Part shown: positions 6,322-14,353 of the stretch, in pieces
How positions within the stretch are numbered: position 1 is the stretch's first letter
Layout: every line of letters begins with the position of its first letter
IMG/VR virus record: IMGVR_UViG_3300032046_001766
Span: 1-21,932 of that record
Source of the DNA: a virus
Direction: 5' to 3' (one strand)
DNA: 21,932 nucleotides
The notes under the pieces: model-generated
The model's database searches: none
Told to the model about the DNA's origin: nothing
Seen by the model: the letters and a program-made list of their open reading frames with translations, nothing else
Made by a program: the position numbers and the translations under genes

Positions 6322-8160
6322 TTACTCCGTAAAGTAAACTAGGTTTCCACCAATTCTAGCAACTGTAGAACCTATATCTTGTTTTTCGAAGTTAAGTGAA
6401 CCTGAAGGCAAACCAATCCAACACGGAGAATCGGGAGAACCGGACATTACAAATCCACCACCAGGCATTAAGGTTATACCTATCGAAGCATTACCTGTCA
6501 TATAAGTTGCTCCCGATTTAATCGCTATTCTCACGGTGGCATCTGAACTTAAAACAATATTAGTTAAGTTAACTGTTAAGTTAGTTCCTGGAACAACTAT
6601 TGTAGCTAAACTTGCTAATGAAAAGGCAATTGGAAGATTGTAAAGACTTTTGGCACTTCCGGCATTTCTTGTCCAAGCGGTGACTAGACCAATAAATTGA
6701 GTCCCTGCTCCTGAAACAACTGTATTTAATCCAGTCCAAGCGTCTGAGGCACTCAAAGTTACTAAGCCGATTTTAGAAGTTCCTGCCCCAGCGACAATAG
6801 TATTTAATCCTACCCAAGCTGGTGAAGCATTTAAAGTAACCAAGCCAATGTTTCGTGTTCCTTCGCCTACCACCACCGTATTTAGACCAATGAATCCCTT
6901 TGGGTCTGATAGGGTTATGTTTCCAGTAATCCCAACAGTTCCTGAAACAGAAACTAATCCAATCCATGTTTTAGGGTCAGTCCAGGCTAAACCATTACTA
7001 GCGGTTACCAAGCCAATCCAAGAAGCCGAGGGGTTTAAAGTAACATTACCAAAACCATGAGTAGAAGTTACTAAACCAATAAAAGTTGTGCCTACGGCAT
7101 TAACAGCCGTTACTAATCCTATAAATGTTTTACTGTCTGAAAGAGTAAGGTTACCAGTAATTTGTGTTTTACTCCCTGCATCAAGAGTGATATTACCCGC
7201 AAAACCAACCGAACCTGACACACTTACTAAACCAATCCATGCGTTGGAAGCACTTAAAGTTACTAAACCTATCTTTTGTGTCCCTATACCAAGCGTTGTA
7301 GTTGTCAGCCCAATATAGGTTGTAGCATCAGTTAAAGTAAGATTCCCTTTTAAAGCAATTGTATTAGCGACTGTCACTAAACCGATATAATTAGTGCTCG
7401 CACCAAGAATGGGAGCATTACCTATAGTAGCGGTTGTTAAACCAATGTAGGTTTTACTATCCGAAAGTGTCAGATTCCCTATAATCCCTGTGAGAGAGCC
7501 ATCATCCAAAGTAATATTGCCAGAGAAACCAACAGCACCACTTACAGAAACAAGACCAATATAGGCTTTCGGATCTGTCCAAGCGTTAGTGGAAACCAAG
7601 CCAATGTATCCTTTAGGGTCAGAAAGTGTTACTGTTCCTATTCCCCCAACAGTTACTAAACCGATAAATGCCTTAGAATTGCTTAAAGTAAGATTACCAC
7701 TAACTCCAACCAAAGAACCTACATCTAGGGTAACATTGCCCGAAAAAGTCACTGGAAGTGGGTTGGCAAACCCAGAAACAGAAACTAGCCCTATATAACT
7801 TTTACTATCGCTTAAAGTTAGATTTCCTTTAATCCCAGTAAATGAACCAGCATCTAGGGTAACATTACCAGAGAAGGTAACGGGAACCGTATTAGCAATG
7901 GTGACTAGACCAATATATGCATCTGAAGGATTGAGAGTAACTAAGCCAATTTTCTGTGTCCCTATTCCTAAAGTAGTTGTAGTTAAACCGATATAATTTT
8001 TAGAGTTAGATAGAGTTACATTGCCGGAGATGCCAATCGTATCCCCAATAATAATATCAGCCGAGACAACGGCATAAATAGTCGAAGCCGAGATAAGGCT
8101 TACTTTTTGAGCTTTTAAATTTGCATCATATTCTTCTCTAATTATATCTTGATAGTTCAT
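6322..8160 (-). CDS. 612-aa repeat protein, probable beta-solenoid fibre
   Basis: Residues 1-45 form an N-terminal part (MNYQDIIREEYDANLKAQ) that may anchor the protein to the particle. Residues about 45-495 hold 22 copies of a motif of the form [YFWKN]-x-G-L-[VTN]-[TS], mostly YIGLVT, FIGLVT, WIGLVS or KIGLVTL, alternating with GN[LVI]TLSDSK-like strands at intervals of roughly 11-25 residues. Such regular short beta repeats suggest a solenoid or trimeric shaft. Residues 500-612 are a non-repetitive C-terminal domain (SLYNLPIAFSLASLATIVVPG to the end) that could be the tip. GGAAGA precedes ATG 8160, which overlaps the upstream stop by 4 bp. Host attachment is inferred from fold style and from the LamG gene next to it. 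Confidence 0.75.
   Translation of the reverse strand: MNYQDIIREEYDANLKAQKVSLISASTIYAVVSADIIIGDTIGISGNVTLSNSKNYIGLTTTTLGIGTQKIGLVTLNPSDAYIGLVTIANTVPVTFSGNVTLDAGSFTGIKGNLTLSDSKSYIGLVSVSGFANPLPVTFSGNVTLDVGSLVGVSGNLTLSNSKAFIGLVTVGGIGTVTLSDPKGYIGLVSTNAWTDPKAYIGLVSVSGAVGFSGNITLDDGSLTGIIGNLTLSDSKTYIGLTTATIGNAPILGASTNYIGLVTVANTIALKGNLTLTDATTYIGLTTTTLGIGTQKIGLVTLSASNAWIGLVSVSGSVGFAGNITLDAGSKTQITGNLTLSDSKTFIGLVTAVNAVGTTFIGLVTSTHGFGNVTLNPSASWIGLVTASNGLAWTDPKTWIGLVSVSGTVGITGNITLSDPKGFIGLNTVVVGEGTRNIGLVTLNASPAWVGLNTIVAGAGTSKIGLVTLSASDAWTGLNTVVSGAGTQFIGLVTAWTRNAGSAKSLYNLPIAFSLASLATIVVPGTNLTVNLTNIVLSSDATVRIAIKSGATYMTGNASIGITLMPGGGFVMSGSPDSPCWIGLPSGSLNFEKQDIGSTVARIGGNLVYFTE
6676..8028 (-). repeat. coding repeat array of the fibre shaft
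   Basis: This stretch encodes the 22 copies of the aromatic-x-G-L-V-T motif. The clearest larger duplication is a 21-residue block coded at 7933-7995 and again at 7255-7317. The amino acids are identical while 15 of the 21 codons differ. Confidence 0.8.
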
Positions 8161-8726
8161 TTTTCTTCCAACTTCATTCTGGCAAAGATATATAAATTAT
8201 CGATTGTCTTATTACCTACGGAGGGTAAAGTTCTAGCTTTATGGTCTAACCATTTCATTATTTCGTGGATATTATCGCCTGTTCTTAACTTCGCCCATTC
8301 AACGATGGTATAAACCTTGTCATAATACTTATCCCATTCATGGAGCATATCCACGCCTAAAAACTTACCAATCGCATTATAAGTAGGATTAATAATTAAC
8401 TGATTAGCCGTTTGGCTCGGCGTAATAGAGACTTTTTCTTTTTTAAGAGATACCGAATTATAGTCATACGGATTTTTCGCATAGACTCTAGCTTTTTTGT
8501 CAAACTCTTGAATATTTTCTGGTAACTCGACTTTAACTGCTTCATATTCTTTTGGTTCCTTTCTCGGTTTTGAATCTAAAGATAATTTCTCCTTAACTAA
8601 TTCAGGACTATTTTTATAATATAATCTATCCTTTATAACTACCTTTTTATTCTGAAAGTTTATTTCACTCCCGGGTTGGCGGATTTTAAATAGATTTCTT
8701 TCTTTTAAATCGATTGGTTCTTCCAT
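8157..8726 (-). CDS. unknown virion-region protein at the head of the fibre unit
   Basis: 189 residues from ATG 8726 (MEEPIDLKERNLFKIRQP). A GTG 12 bp upstream is in frame but lies inside the terminator stem, so it is unlikely. Residues 1-100 are hydrophilic and Lys/Glu-rich, probably extended. Residues about 110-189 (AIGKFLGVDMLHEWDKYYDKVYTI and then EIMKWLDHKARTLPSVGNKT) look like a compact helical domain. There are no catalytic motifs. It overlaps the repeat-protein gene by 4 bp (ATGA), so the two are translationally coupled; an adaptor or assembly helper for the fibre is possible. There is no Shine-Dalgarno: the terminator U-tract touches the ATG. Confidence 0.65.
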   Translation of the reverse strand: MEEPIDLKERNLFKIRQPGSEINFQNKKVVIKDRLYYKNSPELVKEKLSLDSKPRKEPKEYEAVKVELPENIQEFDKKARVYAKNPYDYNSVSLKKEKVSITPSQTANQLIINPTYNAIGKFLGVDMLHEWDKYYDKVYTIVEWAKLRTGDNIHEIMKWLDHKARTLPSVGNKTIDNLYIFARMKLEEK

Positions 8727-8749
8727 AAAAAAAGCCACCTTTCGGTAGC
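8727..8749 (-). terminator. intrinsic terminator abutting the start codon of the fibre unit
   Basis: Minus-strand GCTACC-GAAA-GGTGGC (arms 8744-8749 and 8734-8739; GNRA-type tetraloop, one G-U pair) is followed by seven T, and the next base is the A of ATG 8726. It is upstream of the gene and downstream of its promoter. Confidence 0.85.
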
Positions 8750-8754
8750 CCTCA

Positions 8755-8767
8755 CTAACAAAGTTAG
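8755..8767 (-). promoter_or_regulatory. dyad in the early leader of the fibre unit
   Basis: CTAAC-TTT-GTTAG on the minus strand is a perfect 5-bp dyad at about +2 to +14 of the predicted RNA. It could be an operator or a first leader hairpin; a GTTAG just upstream can compete for the same CTAAC. Confidence 0.4.
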
Positions 8768-8775
8768 ACTAACTG

Positions 8776-8804
8776 ATTATAAACCTTTAACCCTTATTTG
8801 TCAA
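8776..8804 (-). promoter_or_regulatory. consensus sigma-70 promoter of the fibre unit
   Basis: Minus-strand TTGACA (8799-8804), 17-bp spacer, TATAAT (8776-8781): a perfect match. The -35 lies in the last codons of the upstream glycosyltransferase and the stop codon (8794-8796) falls in the spacer. The predicted RNA start is near 8769, about 43 nt before the terminator ends. Confidence 0.88.
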
Positions 8805-9558
8805 TAAAACCGACATTTAAGGGTCTTGTTCCATTCTCTAAATCTTTCAAACATTTCTGATAGTATTCGCAACCCTTAAAGTAGGCTTTATCCCATTCTT
8901 CCCTTCCACCTATTCGGTCATGTTTCAAAGCCCGATACTCAATCCCCTTATCAATAAAGAAGTTATATCCTAATTTACTCATTCGCCAACACATCTCTTT
9001 TTCTGATAAAGCGGCGAATCTATCAAATTCTTTATCTAAACCGCCACAATCTAGTATTGCTTGTCTTGGTATCGAACATAAACACATTTCTACCTCATTA
9101 GGGCTAACTTCAAAGAAACTCTTATCACTTTGTAGGCTTCTTGGGTCAACCCAAACCTGATTTATAGGTCTTTCATCTAAATTCTTCTCATATTGATGAC
9201 CAATACCAGAAATCAAACCTTTAGGATTAGCTTGATAATGATTCCATAATCTAGTTAGAGTGTCTGGTGGAAACCAGATATAATCAACTATATCAACTAT
9301 AAGCTCGCCTTCAGCCTTATTATAAGCCAAATTCCACGCCTTGTTTAAATTATAGAAATCACTTGGTCTTTTAGGTGGTTCGATTAAAACAAGGGGCTGA
9401 GGATAACCAATTAAGGCATTTTCTACTTCTATTTCCATTTTCTTCGGAATAACAATTATCCACTCCCAATCGATAAAATCTTGCCTTCTAAGACATCTAG
9501 CGACCATTTTAAGCCCTTCAGGGCGTATGGTTGGGGTGAGAACACTAATTTTTAACAT
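8794..9558 (-). CDS. family 2-like glycosyltransferase
   Basis: 254 residues from ATG 9558 (MLKISVLTPTIRPEGL); a longer TTG start at 9588 is less likely because the fold begins with KISVLTPT. The GT-A features are the first strand and nucleotide-binding turn (SVLTPTIRP, 5-12), LNKAWNLAYNKAEGELIV (71-88) and, in the usual DxD position, VDIVDY (88-93), which keeps two Asp in a D-x-x-D spacing. Later EKEMCWRMSKLGYNFF matches the helix after the acceptor site. GT2 enzymes transfer a sugar from a nucleotide-sugar in the cytoplasm. This is the last gene of the island operon. It overlaps the previous gene by 14 bp. Confidence 0.82.
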   Translation of the reverse strand: MLKISVLTPTIRPEGLKMVARCLRRQDFIDWEWIIVIPKKMEIEVENALIGYPQPLVLIEPPKRPSDFYNLNKAWNLAYNKAEGELIVDIVDYIWFPPDTLTRLWNHYQANPKGLISGIGHQYEKNLDERPINQVWVDPRSLQSDKSFFEVSPNEVEMCLCSIPRQAILDCGGLDKEFDRFAALSEKEMCWRMSKLGYNFFIDKGIEYRALKHDRIGGREEWDKAYFKGCEYYQKCLKDLENGTRPLNVGFIDK

Positions 9559-10261
9559 ATTCTTGTAATTCTTTAGGTAATTCAACAATATCTATCTTGA
9601 ATCTTGTCCAGTCATCCTTAGCATAACCGCCATATTTGACCTTATTGGCGTGTTTATTCCTGACCCTTAATCTCTTGGGGTCTAATCTGGCGTAGTGGAG
9701 AATGGCAAAGCCCCTAACTGTCGGAGTAGCATTAACTATCCCTTCTGGGTCTTTATCATCAGAATAAGTAATTGAACAAAAAAAATCTTTAAACCAATGA
9801 AGATTACGATCATAATAAAAGACTTTTTGATTATGGTAAACAGATGTGCCATCATAGTGGAAAATGTCTTGGATCAGATTCATATGGTTAATAGGAATCA
9901 CAAGGGGACATTTTCTTTCGGGACTATCATAAATCGCAGGGTCAATCCAACCCTTGATATATTCCCTAAGTCCATATTCCGTCCTTTTTGACAACTTCTC
10001 ATCTTGGTCTATGGTTACTATCCATTGGTGCTTTTCAGTCTGCTTTAAAAGAAAATTGCGTTGATTACCTAAAGTATCGTATTTACGGTCAAATATCTTC
10101 AGGTTATAAATCTTTTTCCTATCTTCCAGAAATTCCCTTGTCCCATCTTTTGAACCGCCGTCAACCACATAAATTTCATCACAAACACAATAAAGGGATT
10201 CAATTGCCCTTAAAATATCAGGCATCCCATCTTGACAGACTAAATGACCAATAATCTTCAT
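9545..10261 (-). CDS. family 2 glycosyltransferase
   Basis: 238 residues from ATG 10261, chosen because it forms an ATGA overlap with the preceding methyltransferase and because the fold starts at MKIIGHLVCQDG; an ATG 12 bp upstream is also in frame. The GT-A motifs are clear: VVDGGSKDGT at 32-41 (nucleotide binding), NQRNF at 66-70, and DQDE at 85-88 as the metal-binding DxD. Residues beyond 170 (GFAILHYARLDPKRLRVRNKHANK) are typical of the COG0463-like group in which a His and several basic residues follow the acceptor part. It acts in the cytoplasm on a nucleotide-sugar; the acceptor is not predictable. Confidence 0.88.
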   Translation of the reverse strand: MKIIGHLVCQDGMPDILRAIESLYCVCDEIYVVDGGSKDGTREFLEDRKKIYNLKIFDRKYDTLGNQRNFLLKQTEKHQWIVTIDQDEKLSKRTEYGLREYIKGWIDPAIYDSPERKCPLVIPINHMNLIQDIFHYDGTSVYHNQKVFYYDRNLHWFKDFFCSITYSDDKDPEGIVNATPTVRGFAILHYARLDPKRLRVRNKHANKVKYGGYAKDDWTRFKIDIVELPKELQEYVKN

Positions 10262-10734
10262 TTCTGCCCCCATCCATAAATTGCATCTGGGTTTTCCTCA
10301 AAATAACAATCATTAAATCCTTCAAAAAACACATCTAAAGTTGGTCTTAAAAATCGGTAATAATCACTCGGCCAATCGTGAACACCACAGAGTAAAGAAG
10401 GAGCAACAATCAACATCCATCCACCTTTCTTTAAAACCCACCTCATATTCTCTACTGTTAGCCAAAACTTGTCATCGTGTTCCAGGGTATCAAGACAGAT
10501 AACCAAGTCAAAACAACCCTTTGGAAGAACTTTTTTTATATCGTGGGCATTACAAACAATGTCTGTATATTCTCCGCCATCTATCATATCCAACCCAATA
10601 TAATCTAAACCATGATTAACTAAAACTTCTTTGACAGTTCCATTGACATTCCTTGAACCAATCTCAAGAACCATTCCTGTAATGGGATGTTTCTCTAAAA
10701 AATCATATAGAAAGTTCCTACTTGATGATGTCAT
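10258..10734 (-). CDS. small class I SAM-dependent methyltransferase
   Basis: 158 residues with the Methyltransf_11-like core. VLEIGSRNVNGT (22-33) is the SAM-binding motif I. YIGLDM (45-50) carries the acidic residue after strand 2. CLDTLEHD (80-87) is motif II and WVLKKGGWMLIVAP (99-112) is the post-II strand. The C-terminal part is short (DYYRFLRPTLDVFFEGF, then FEENPDAIYGWGQK), and this is smaller than most members. It starts at ATG 10734 with GAGGT nine bases upstream inside the previous gene, and overlaps that gene by 4 bp. The substrate is likely a sugar or glycan, judging by the neighbours. Confidence 0.85.
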   Translation of the reverse strand: MTSSSRNFLYDFLEKHPITGMVLEIGSRNVNGTVKEVLVNHGLDYIGLDMIDGGEYTDIVCNAHDIKKVLPKGCFDLVICLDTLEHDDKFWLTVENMRWVLKKGGWMLIVAPSLLCGVHDWPSDYYRFLRPTLDVFFEGFNDCYFEENPDAIYGWGQK

Positions 10735-12011
10735 TTACTAATAACCTCAAATCTAGGTAAAGGAAACACCAATCTACCACCCTTTTTAATAAACCCTTGT
10801 TCTCTTTCGACAAATTCCTTTTTAAAGAACCAAGGTAAAACCAAGAAGATGTCGGCTTTAAACCTTGCTTCTTCTTCGGAAACAATCGGAATTCCCGTTG
10901 ATTTCATTACCCTCCCCCATTTATCAGGATTTCTTTCAGCCGCCCCTACGATTTGGGTATTATCTATCCCACAGAACTGAAGTAGGGTTCCACCCCTTGT
11001 TGAAGCCCCGTAAACATAAATCTTCTTGCCTTTTTCATTCTCTTGGTCAATAAAGTCTTTTAAAACCTGCCCATTGTTCTTAACCTTCTCGGCAAATAAC
11101 TGATAAGTTTCCCTTTCATCAAGTTCAGCATCAGTTTCATTCCTGCGCATCTTAATTGTTTCCCAACTCTCCCTACCCCCTATTTCACTTCCCTTATGAC
11201 GAATATAGGTTCTAAAACTACCACCATTGATATTGTTTTGCGAAACATCAAAAACTTCCAAACCATTTCTTTTTAATAAGGGTTCTAACGAGAGTAAAGA
11301 GTAATATTCTAGATGTTCGTGGCAGATATTGTCAAAAGCTAGTTGGTCTAACATTCCTTTTAGATAATTCTGTTGGATAACAAATACTCCGTCAGGATGA
11401 AGACAATCCCTAACACCTTGTAAAAACTTATTAGGATTGTCCAAATCGTAGAACATGGCAATAGCGGTGATAATTTTAGCGGAGTTCTTTGGGTATCTGT
11501 TTAAATAAAGTTCTTTTTTAAAGTAATCAACAAATAAAGACCATTTATCCGATGGTAAGGTGTGAAAATAATCTAAAGCATATTTAGCCACATTGATTGA
11601 GGGGTCAAAACCAACTCTAATTGGGTCTTTAGTGTAGGCCTTTAACAAAGTGCCATCATTACAACCTATATCAACGACAATATCATTCTGTTTTAAATCC
11701 ACAATTTGTTCTGACTTATGAGCAATATCTCCTAGCTCATTCCTCATGGTTTCGTTAACCCCTGATTTATAACCATATTCATTCCCCCATAATAAATCTG
11801 GCCTTGTGGTGTGCCTTAATTGAAGTAAATTACAATCACCGCATAAAACTAAGGAAAGAGGAACTTTCGGTGGTTTCTTGTCATCTTCGGTAAAAGAAAC
11901 AATCCTTTGGTCGCCCAATGACAGAACCCCCTCTAACTGAGGTGAATTACAAGAACGGCAGTTAGTTATTCTTTGATACTCTGGATTATAAGAACTTTCG
12001 TATTCAATCAA
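10731..12011 (-). CDS. NDP-sugar C-methyltransferase-like protein (zinc, SAM and C-terminal domains)
   Basis: About 426 residues from TTG 12011. This start has a perfect GGAGG (12020-12024) eight bases upstream and a TTGA overlap with the preceding gene; an in-frame TTG at 12026 has no such site. Domains in order: a zinc-binding N-terminus with C18-x2-C21 and C57-x2-C60; a SAM-binding core with VVDIGCNDGTLL (112-123); HEHLEYYSL (231-239); NINGGSFR (260-267); and a C-terminal Rossmann-like domain (KIYVYGASTRGGTLLQFCGID). This is the Methyltransf_13 / core / Methyltransf_14 layout of sugar C-methyltransferases such as those acting on dTDP-4-keto sugars. It suggests that the island makes or modifies an unusual branched sugar, unless the enzyme has another target. 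Confidence 0.88.
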   Translation of the reverse strand: MIEYESSYNPEYQRITNCRSCNSPQLEGVLSLGDQRIVSFTEDDKKPPKVPLSLVLCGDCNLLQLRHTTRPDLLWGNEYGYKSGVNETMRNELGDIAHKSEQIVDLKQNDIVVDIGCNDGTLLKAYTKDPIRVGFDPSINVAKYALDYFHTLPSDKWSLFVDYFKKELYLNRYPKNSAKIITAIAMFYDLDNPNKFLQGVRDCLHPDGVFVIQQNYLKGMLDQLAFDNICHEHLEYYSLLSLEPLLKRNGLEVFDVSQNNINGGSFRTYIRHKGSEIGGRESWETIKMRRNETDAELDERETYQLFAEKVKNNGQVLKDFIDQENEKGKKIYVYGASTRGGTLLQFCGIDNTQIVGAAERNPDKWGRVMKSTGIPIVSEEEARFKADIFLVLPWFFKKEFVEREQGFIKKGGRLVFPLPRFEVISK

Positions 12012-12706
12012 GGAAAAGGCCTCCAATTCTCTTTCATTTGTTCTGGATATTGTTTTTCAAACAAGACTTCGGGATATTCACCATATTTAGATTTAAAATA
12101 TTCCCGATTCCTTTTATCGTTCTCTTCCCTATTAGGAATCTTCTTTTGGGTGAAACTATCTAGGTGTTGATAACAAGCCTTGTTAGTATAGGCAGTTTTA
12201 AAAGTCTTTCTGAATTCCAACCAATATGCCCAATCTTCACAACTATTAAAATAATTGTCATCATAAAACTGGAATAATCTCATCACAAAGAAAGAACTTG
12301 AACACCATCTCTCTTTACCTTCTTTCCAAGTGTCATTACCAAAGGAAAAAGGTTCATCATAACCAATCATCCTAAAGTGAACACTCCCTACTTTCTCATC
12401 TTGTAAAATTTCTTCTGCGACCTCTAACCAGTTAGGAGAGACACGAATGTCATTATTGGCTACTACCACCGCATTTACCCCTAAACAGGCTTTAAGACCT
12501 AAATTTACAGCTCTGGCATAGCCTAAATTATTCTTTAGTCGAATATAGACATCAGCCATCTCTCTCATCTTGCCACCGCCTAAAGTTGAACCATTGTCAA
12601 TGATAAAAAAGACCGATTCTGGTGTTTTAAGAGAATTAACCGCATTTCCGGTTAAAACCATTGTTTCTTCGTCATTAGAGAAAACTGGGATTATTACTGG
12701 TATCAT
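12008..12706 (-). CDS. family 2 glycosyltransferase
   Basis: 232 residues from ATG 12706, which forms an ATGA overlap with the preceding small gene; a TTG at 12727 is in frame but adds residues before the first strand. The motifs are VIIPVFSNDEE (4-14), FIIDNGST (34-41), the GT2 helix NNLGYARAVNLGL (59-71) and ANNDIRVSPNWL (83-94), where NND replaces the more usual DxD. Later EDWAYWLEFRKTFKTAYTNKACYQH is the region that carries the catalytic ED in rhamnosyl-type GT2 enzymes. The C-terminal 45 residues are charged (KKIPNREENDKRNREYFKSK), as in WcaE- and rhamnosyltransferase-like proteins. It is a cytoplasmic sugar transferase with unknown acceptor. Confidence 0.87.
   Translation of the reverse strand: MIPVIIPVFSNDEETMVLTGNAVNSLKTPESVFFIIDNGSTLGGGKMREMADVYIRLKNNLGYARAVNLGLKACLGVNAVVVANNDIRVSPNWLEVAEEILQDEKVGSVHFRMIGYDEPFSFGNDTWKEGKERWCSSSFFVMRLFQFYDDNYFNSCEDWAYWLEFRKTFKTAYTNKACYQHLDSFTQKKIPNREENDKRNREYFKSKYGEYPEVLFEKQYPEQMKENWRPFP
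12020..12024 (-). promoter_or_regulatory. ribosome site deciding a TTG start
   Basis: Minus-strand GGAGG, eight bases before TTG 12011. It lies within the 3' end of the preceding glycosyltransferase gene and supports TTG as the real start of the C-methyltransferase-like gene. Confidence 0.65.
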
Positions 12707-12906
12707 TTGTTTAAATAATATATCCAATTTTTAAGATGAAACTTCGCTAAAAACTTTTTGATTCTTAATGGTTCCCATCTTAACCAACGCCCATCAATTT
12801 TAAATAAGGATTTACGATAAACTATCTGTCCAGATTGGACTTTGGCCTTTTTGTTTTCCCTGTGAATTTTGGGAATAATACCATCAATTCCAGAAATAAA
12901 CGTCAT
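12703..12906 (-). CDS. 67-aa basic protein of unknown function inside the island
   Basis: It starts at ATG 12906 (MTFISGIDGIIPKIHRENKK) with a 4-bp overlap with the glycosyltransferase upstream, and ends in a 4-bp overlap with the one downstream. This tight fit supports it as a real gene. It is strongly basic, with aromatic residues (WLRWEPLRIKKFLAKFHLKNWIYYL). No motif is recognised. It might be a small partner of one of the flanking glycosyltransferases. Confidence 0.6.
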   Translation of the reverse strand: MTFISGIDGIIPKIHRENKKAKVQSGQIVYRKSLFKIDGRWLRWEPLRIKKFLAKFHLKNWIYYLNK

Positions 12907-13709
12907 CCTTCTATTCCTTTCAATAATTGAGAAGCATAAATCTCAGCACTATAAAATTTCTCAATAAACTTTCTGGGTGATTTCACTTTTGAATCTAAAA
13001 ACTCTTGAAGATAAGTTAAAGCTCTATCGTTCTCACAAGTTATTTCTGGGAGCATATTCATACTCATAGATTCTAAAACAGTTCTTTCCGAACCATATTT
13101 AGCGGGGATAATAACATTCTCCGACCTTCGGTACAAATTCCTAATCTCTATCGAAGGCGTATATTCGGGGATAACCCGAACTCCATGTTTAAGACAAGCC
13201 ATTAATTCTTCCTGCCCATCCGGTTGGACTTCACCAACACATAAAAGTTTACTTCCTAATTTGGCGATACTTGATTGTCTTTTCCAAGGCGAAAAAGTTG
13301 CCGGATAAAAGTATTCAATATCCTTTTTGGTTTTATCAGGTGAAAAAAAGTCAGTATCAGTTCCAAAAGCCCTAATCGCCCTTAAACCATCCCGCCTGAC
13401 TAAATCATAGGTAATTGAGTTTTCCACAAAGACAACCTTTAGGTTTCTTAATTTCTCAACATTGGGTGGAAAAGTGCTTCCATAACATAGCCCCATTGGA
13501 CAACTATATTTCTTTTGTAAGATTGGTGAATTCTCGTCAGACCAGACTAAGATAAAATCATATTTATCTTCAGGCTCTTCCCCTAGAATCCAATCAACTT
13601 GATATTTCTTACCAATAATTTCAACTGCGGTTCTTAGACCATCTCGCCAATGAGGGAATATTTCTTTCGCCCTATCCCAAGCCCATACGAAACTTATTTT
13701 TTTAGCCAT
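12903..13709 (-). CDS. GT-B (family 4-like) glycosyltransferase, short form
   Basis: This 268-aa protein has the parts of a GT-B fold in shortened form. The N-terminal Rossmann half is at 1-115 (FVWAWDRAKEIFPHW, YDFILVWSDEN). The hinge motif GTDTDFFSP is at 116-124. The C-terminal half carries TFSPWKR (138-144), LLCVGEVQPDG (155-164) and YGSERTVLESMSMNMLP (205-221), which corresponds to the donor-binding E-x7-E region of GT4 enzymes. Typical GT4 proteins have 350-400 residues, so both halves are trimmed. It starts at ATG 13709 inside the preceding gene (16-bp overlap) without a clear ribosome site, so coupling is likely. Confidence 0.78.
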   Translation of the reverse strand: MAKKISFVWAWDRAKEIFPHWRDGLRTAVEIIGKKYQVDWILGEEPEDKYDFILVWSDENSPILQKKYSCPMGLCYGSTFPPNVEKLRNLKVVFVENSITYDLVRRDGLRAIRAFGTDTDFFSPDKTKKDIEYFYPATFSPWKRQSSIAKLGSKLLCVGEVQPDGQEELMACLKHGVRVIPEYTPSIEIRNLYRRSENVIIPAKYGSERTVLESMSMNMLPEITCENDRALTYLQEFLDSKVKSPRKFIEKFYSAEIYASQLLKGIEG

Positions 13710-14353
13710 ATACCAGTGGCAGCGTCAATATCTCCACCCCTCCTTTTTCTTTCGCCATCACCCCAAGACCAATATAGTTTTTTAAGGGGTAATTTTTTAT
13801 TTACAAATAAATGCATTAGGTAGATTATCTCCCGACCAGAGCCATCATAATTCTCATAAACCAAGTCTTTCCCATCCTCCCTCACCGCCCAGTCGTGAAT
13901 AATAACCAATCCACCTTTCTTGACTCTGGGAATGATATTCTTTAAATACCACTTACAATTTTCTAGGTCATGGTTGGTGTCAATCAAAACATAATCCAAT
14001 ACTTTGGGAACTTTGTCTAAATTGTCTTCGATTTTACCAATTAAAGTGGGTAACTGACCGCATAATTTCTTAATGTTTTTCGCACATTCATCTAAAATCT
14101 TTGGTTCCATCTCGGAAGCGACAAACTTAAATGGTTTTTTATTCTTTAATAAAGCAAACATCGTCAAACAAGCCGTGCCACCATAGGAAGTGCCAAACTC
14201 TAAACAAGAAGTGGGTTTGTATTTCCGAATGATTGAATAAATAATGGGTTCTGACCACTGGACATCAACTCGGTGTTCACTCATCCTTGGTGGGATATAG
14301 CCATCACCTGTCCAATATTTTTTAACTAGAGTTTTCATTTCTTCTAAATTCAT
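13694..14353 (-). CDS. class I methyltransferase, CmcI/Methyltransf_24-like
   Basis: This 219-aa protein has CLEFGTSYGGTA (50-61) as SAM motif I, FVASEME (77-83) after strand 2, YVLIDTNHD (121-129) with the Asp and His typical of the metal-assisted Methyltransf_24 and cephalosporin-hydroxylase-like group, and GGLVIIHDW (147-155). This group is common in polysaccharide-modification gene clusters and methylates hydroxyl groups of sugars or related small molecules. ATG 14353 has AAAGGAGAA just upstream, lying inside the preceding zinc-ribbon gene (32-bp overlap). The last 30 residues (WSWGDGERKRRGGDIDAATG) are basic and may be flexible. Confidence 0.85.
   Translation of the reverse strand: MNLEEMKTLVKKYWTGDGYIPPRMSEHRVDVQWSEPIIYSIIRKYKPTSCLEFGTSYGGTACLTMFALLKNKKPFKFVASEMEPKILDECAKNIKKLCGQLPTLIGKIEDNLDKVPKVLDYVLIDTNHDLENCKWYLKNIIPRVKKGGLVIIHDWAVREDGKDLVYENYDGSGREIIYLMHLFVNKKLPLKKLYWSWGDGERKRRGGDIDAATGIWLKK

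Noticed and set aside
6773-7798. Several open frames on both strands inside the repeat gene (for example plus strand 6848-7060, 7088-7318, 7589-7798)
   Set aside because: They are out-of-frame images of the repeat-protein codons, have no ribosome sites and no family features.
6676-8028. CRISPR-like array, because of the regular spacing of similar DNA words
   Set aside because: The units vary in length and sequence, stay in one reading frame and code for a protein repeat. There are no cas genes.
8724-8738. GTG 8738 as start of the 189-aa gene
   Set aside because: It lies inside the terminator stem and would read the U-tract as Phe-Phe. ATG 8726 is the natural start.
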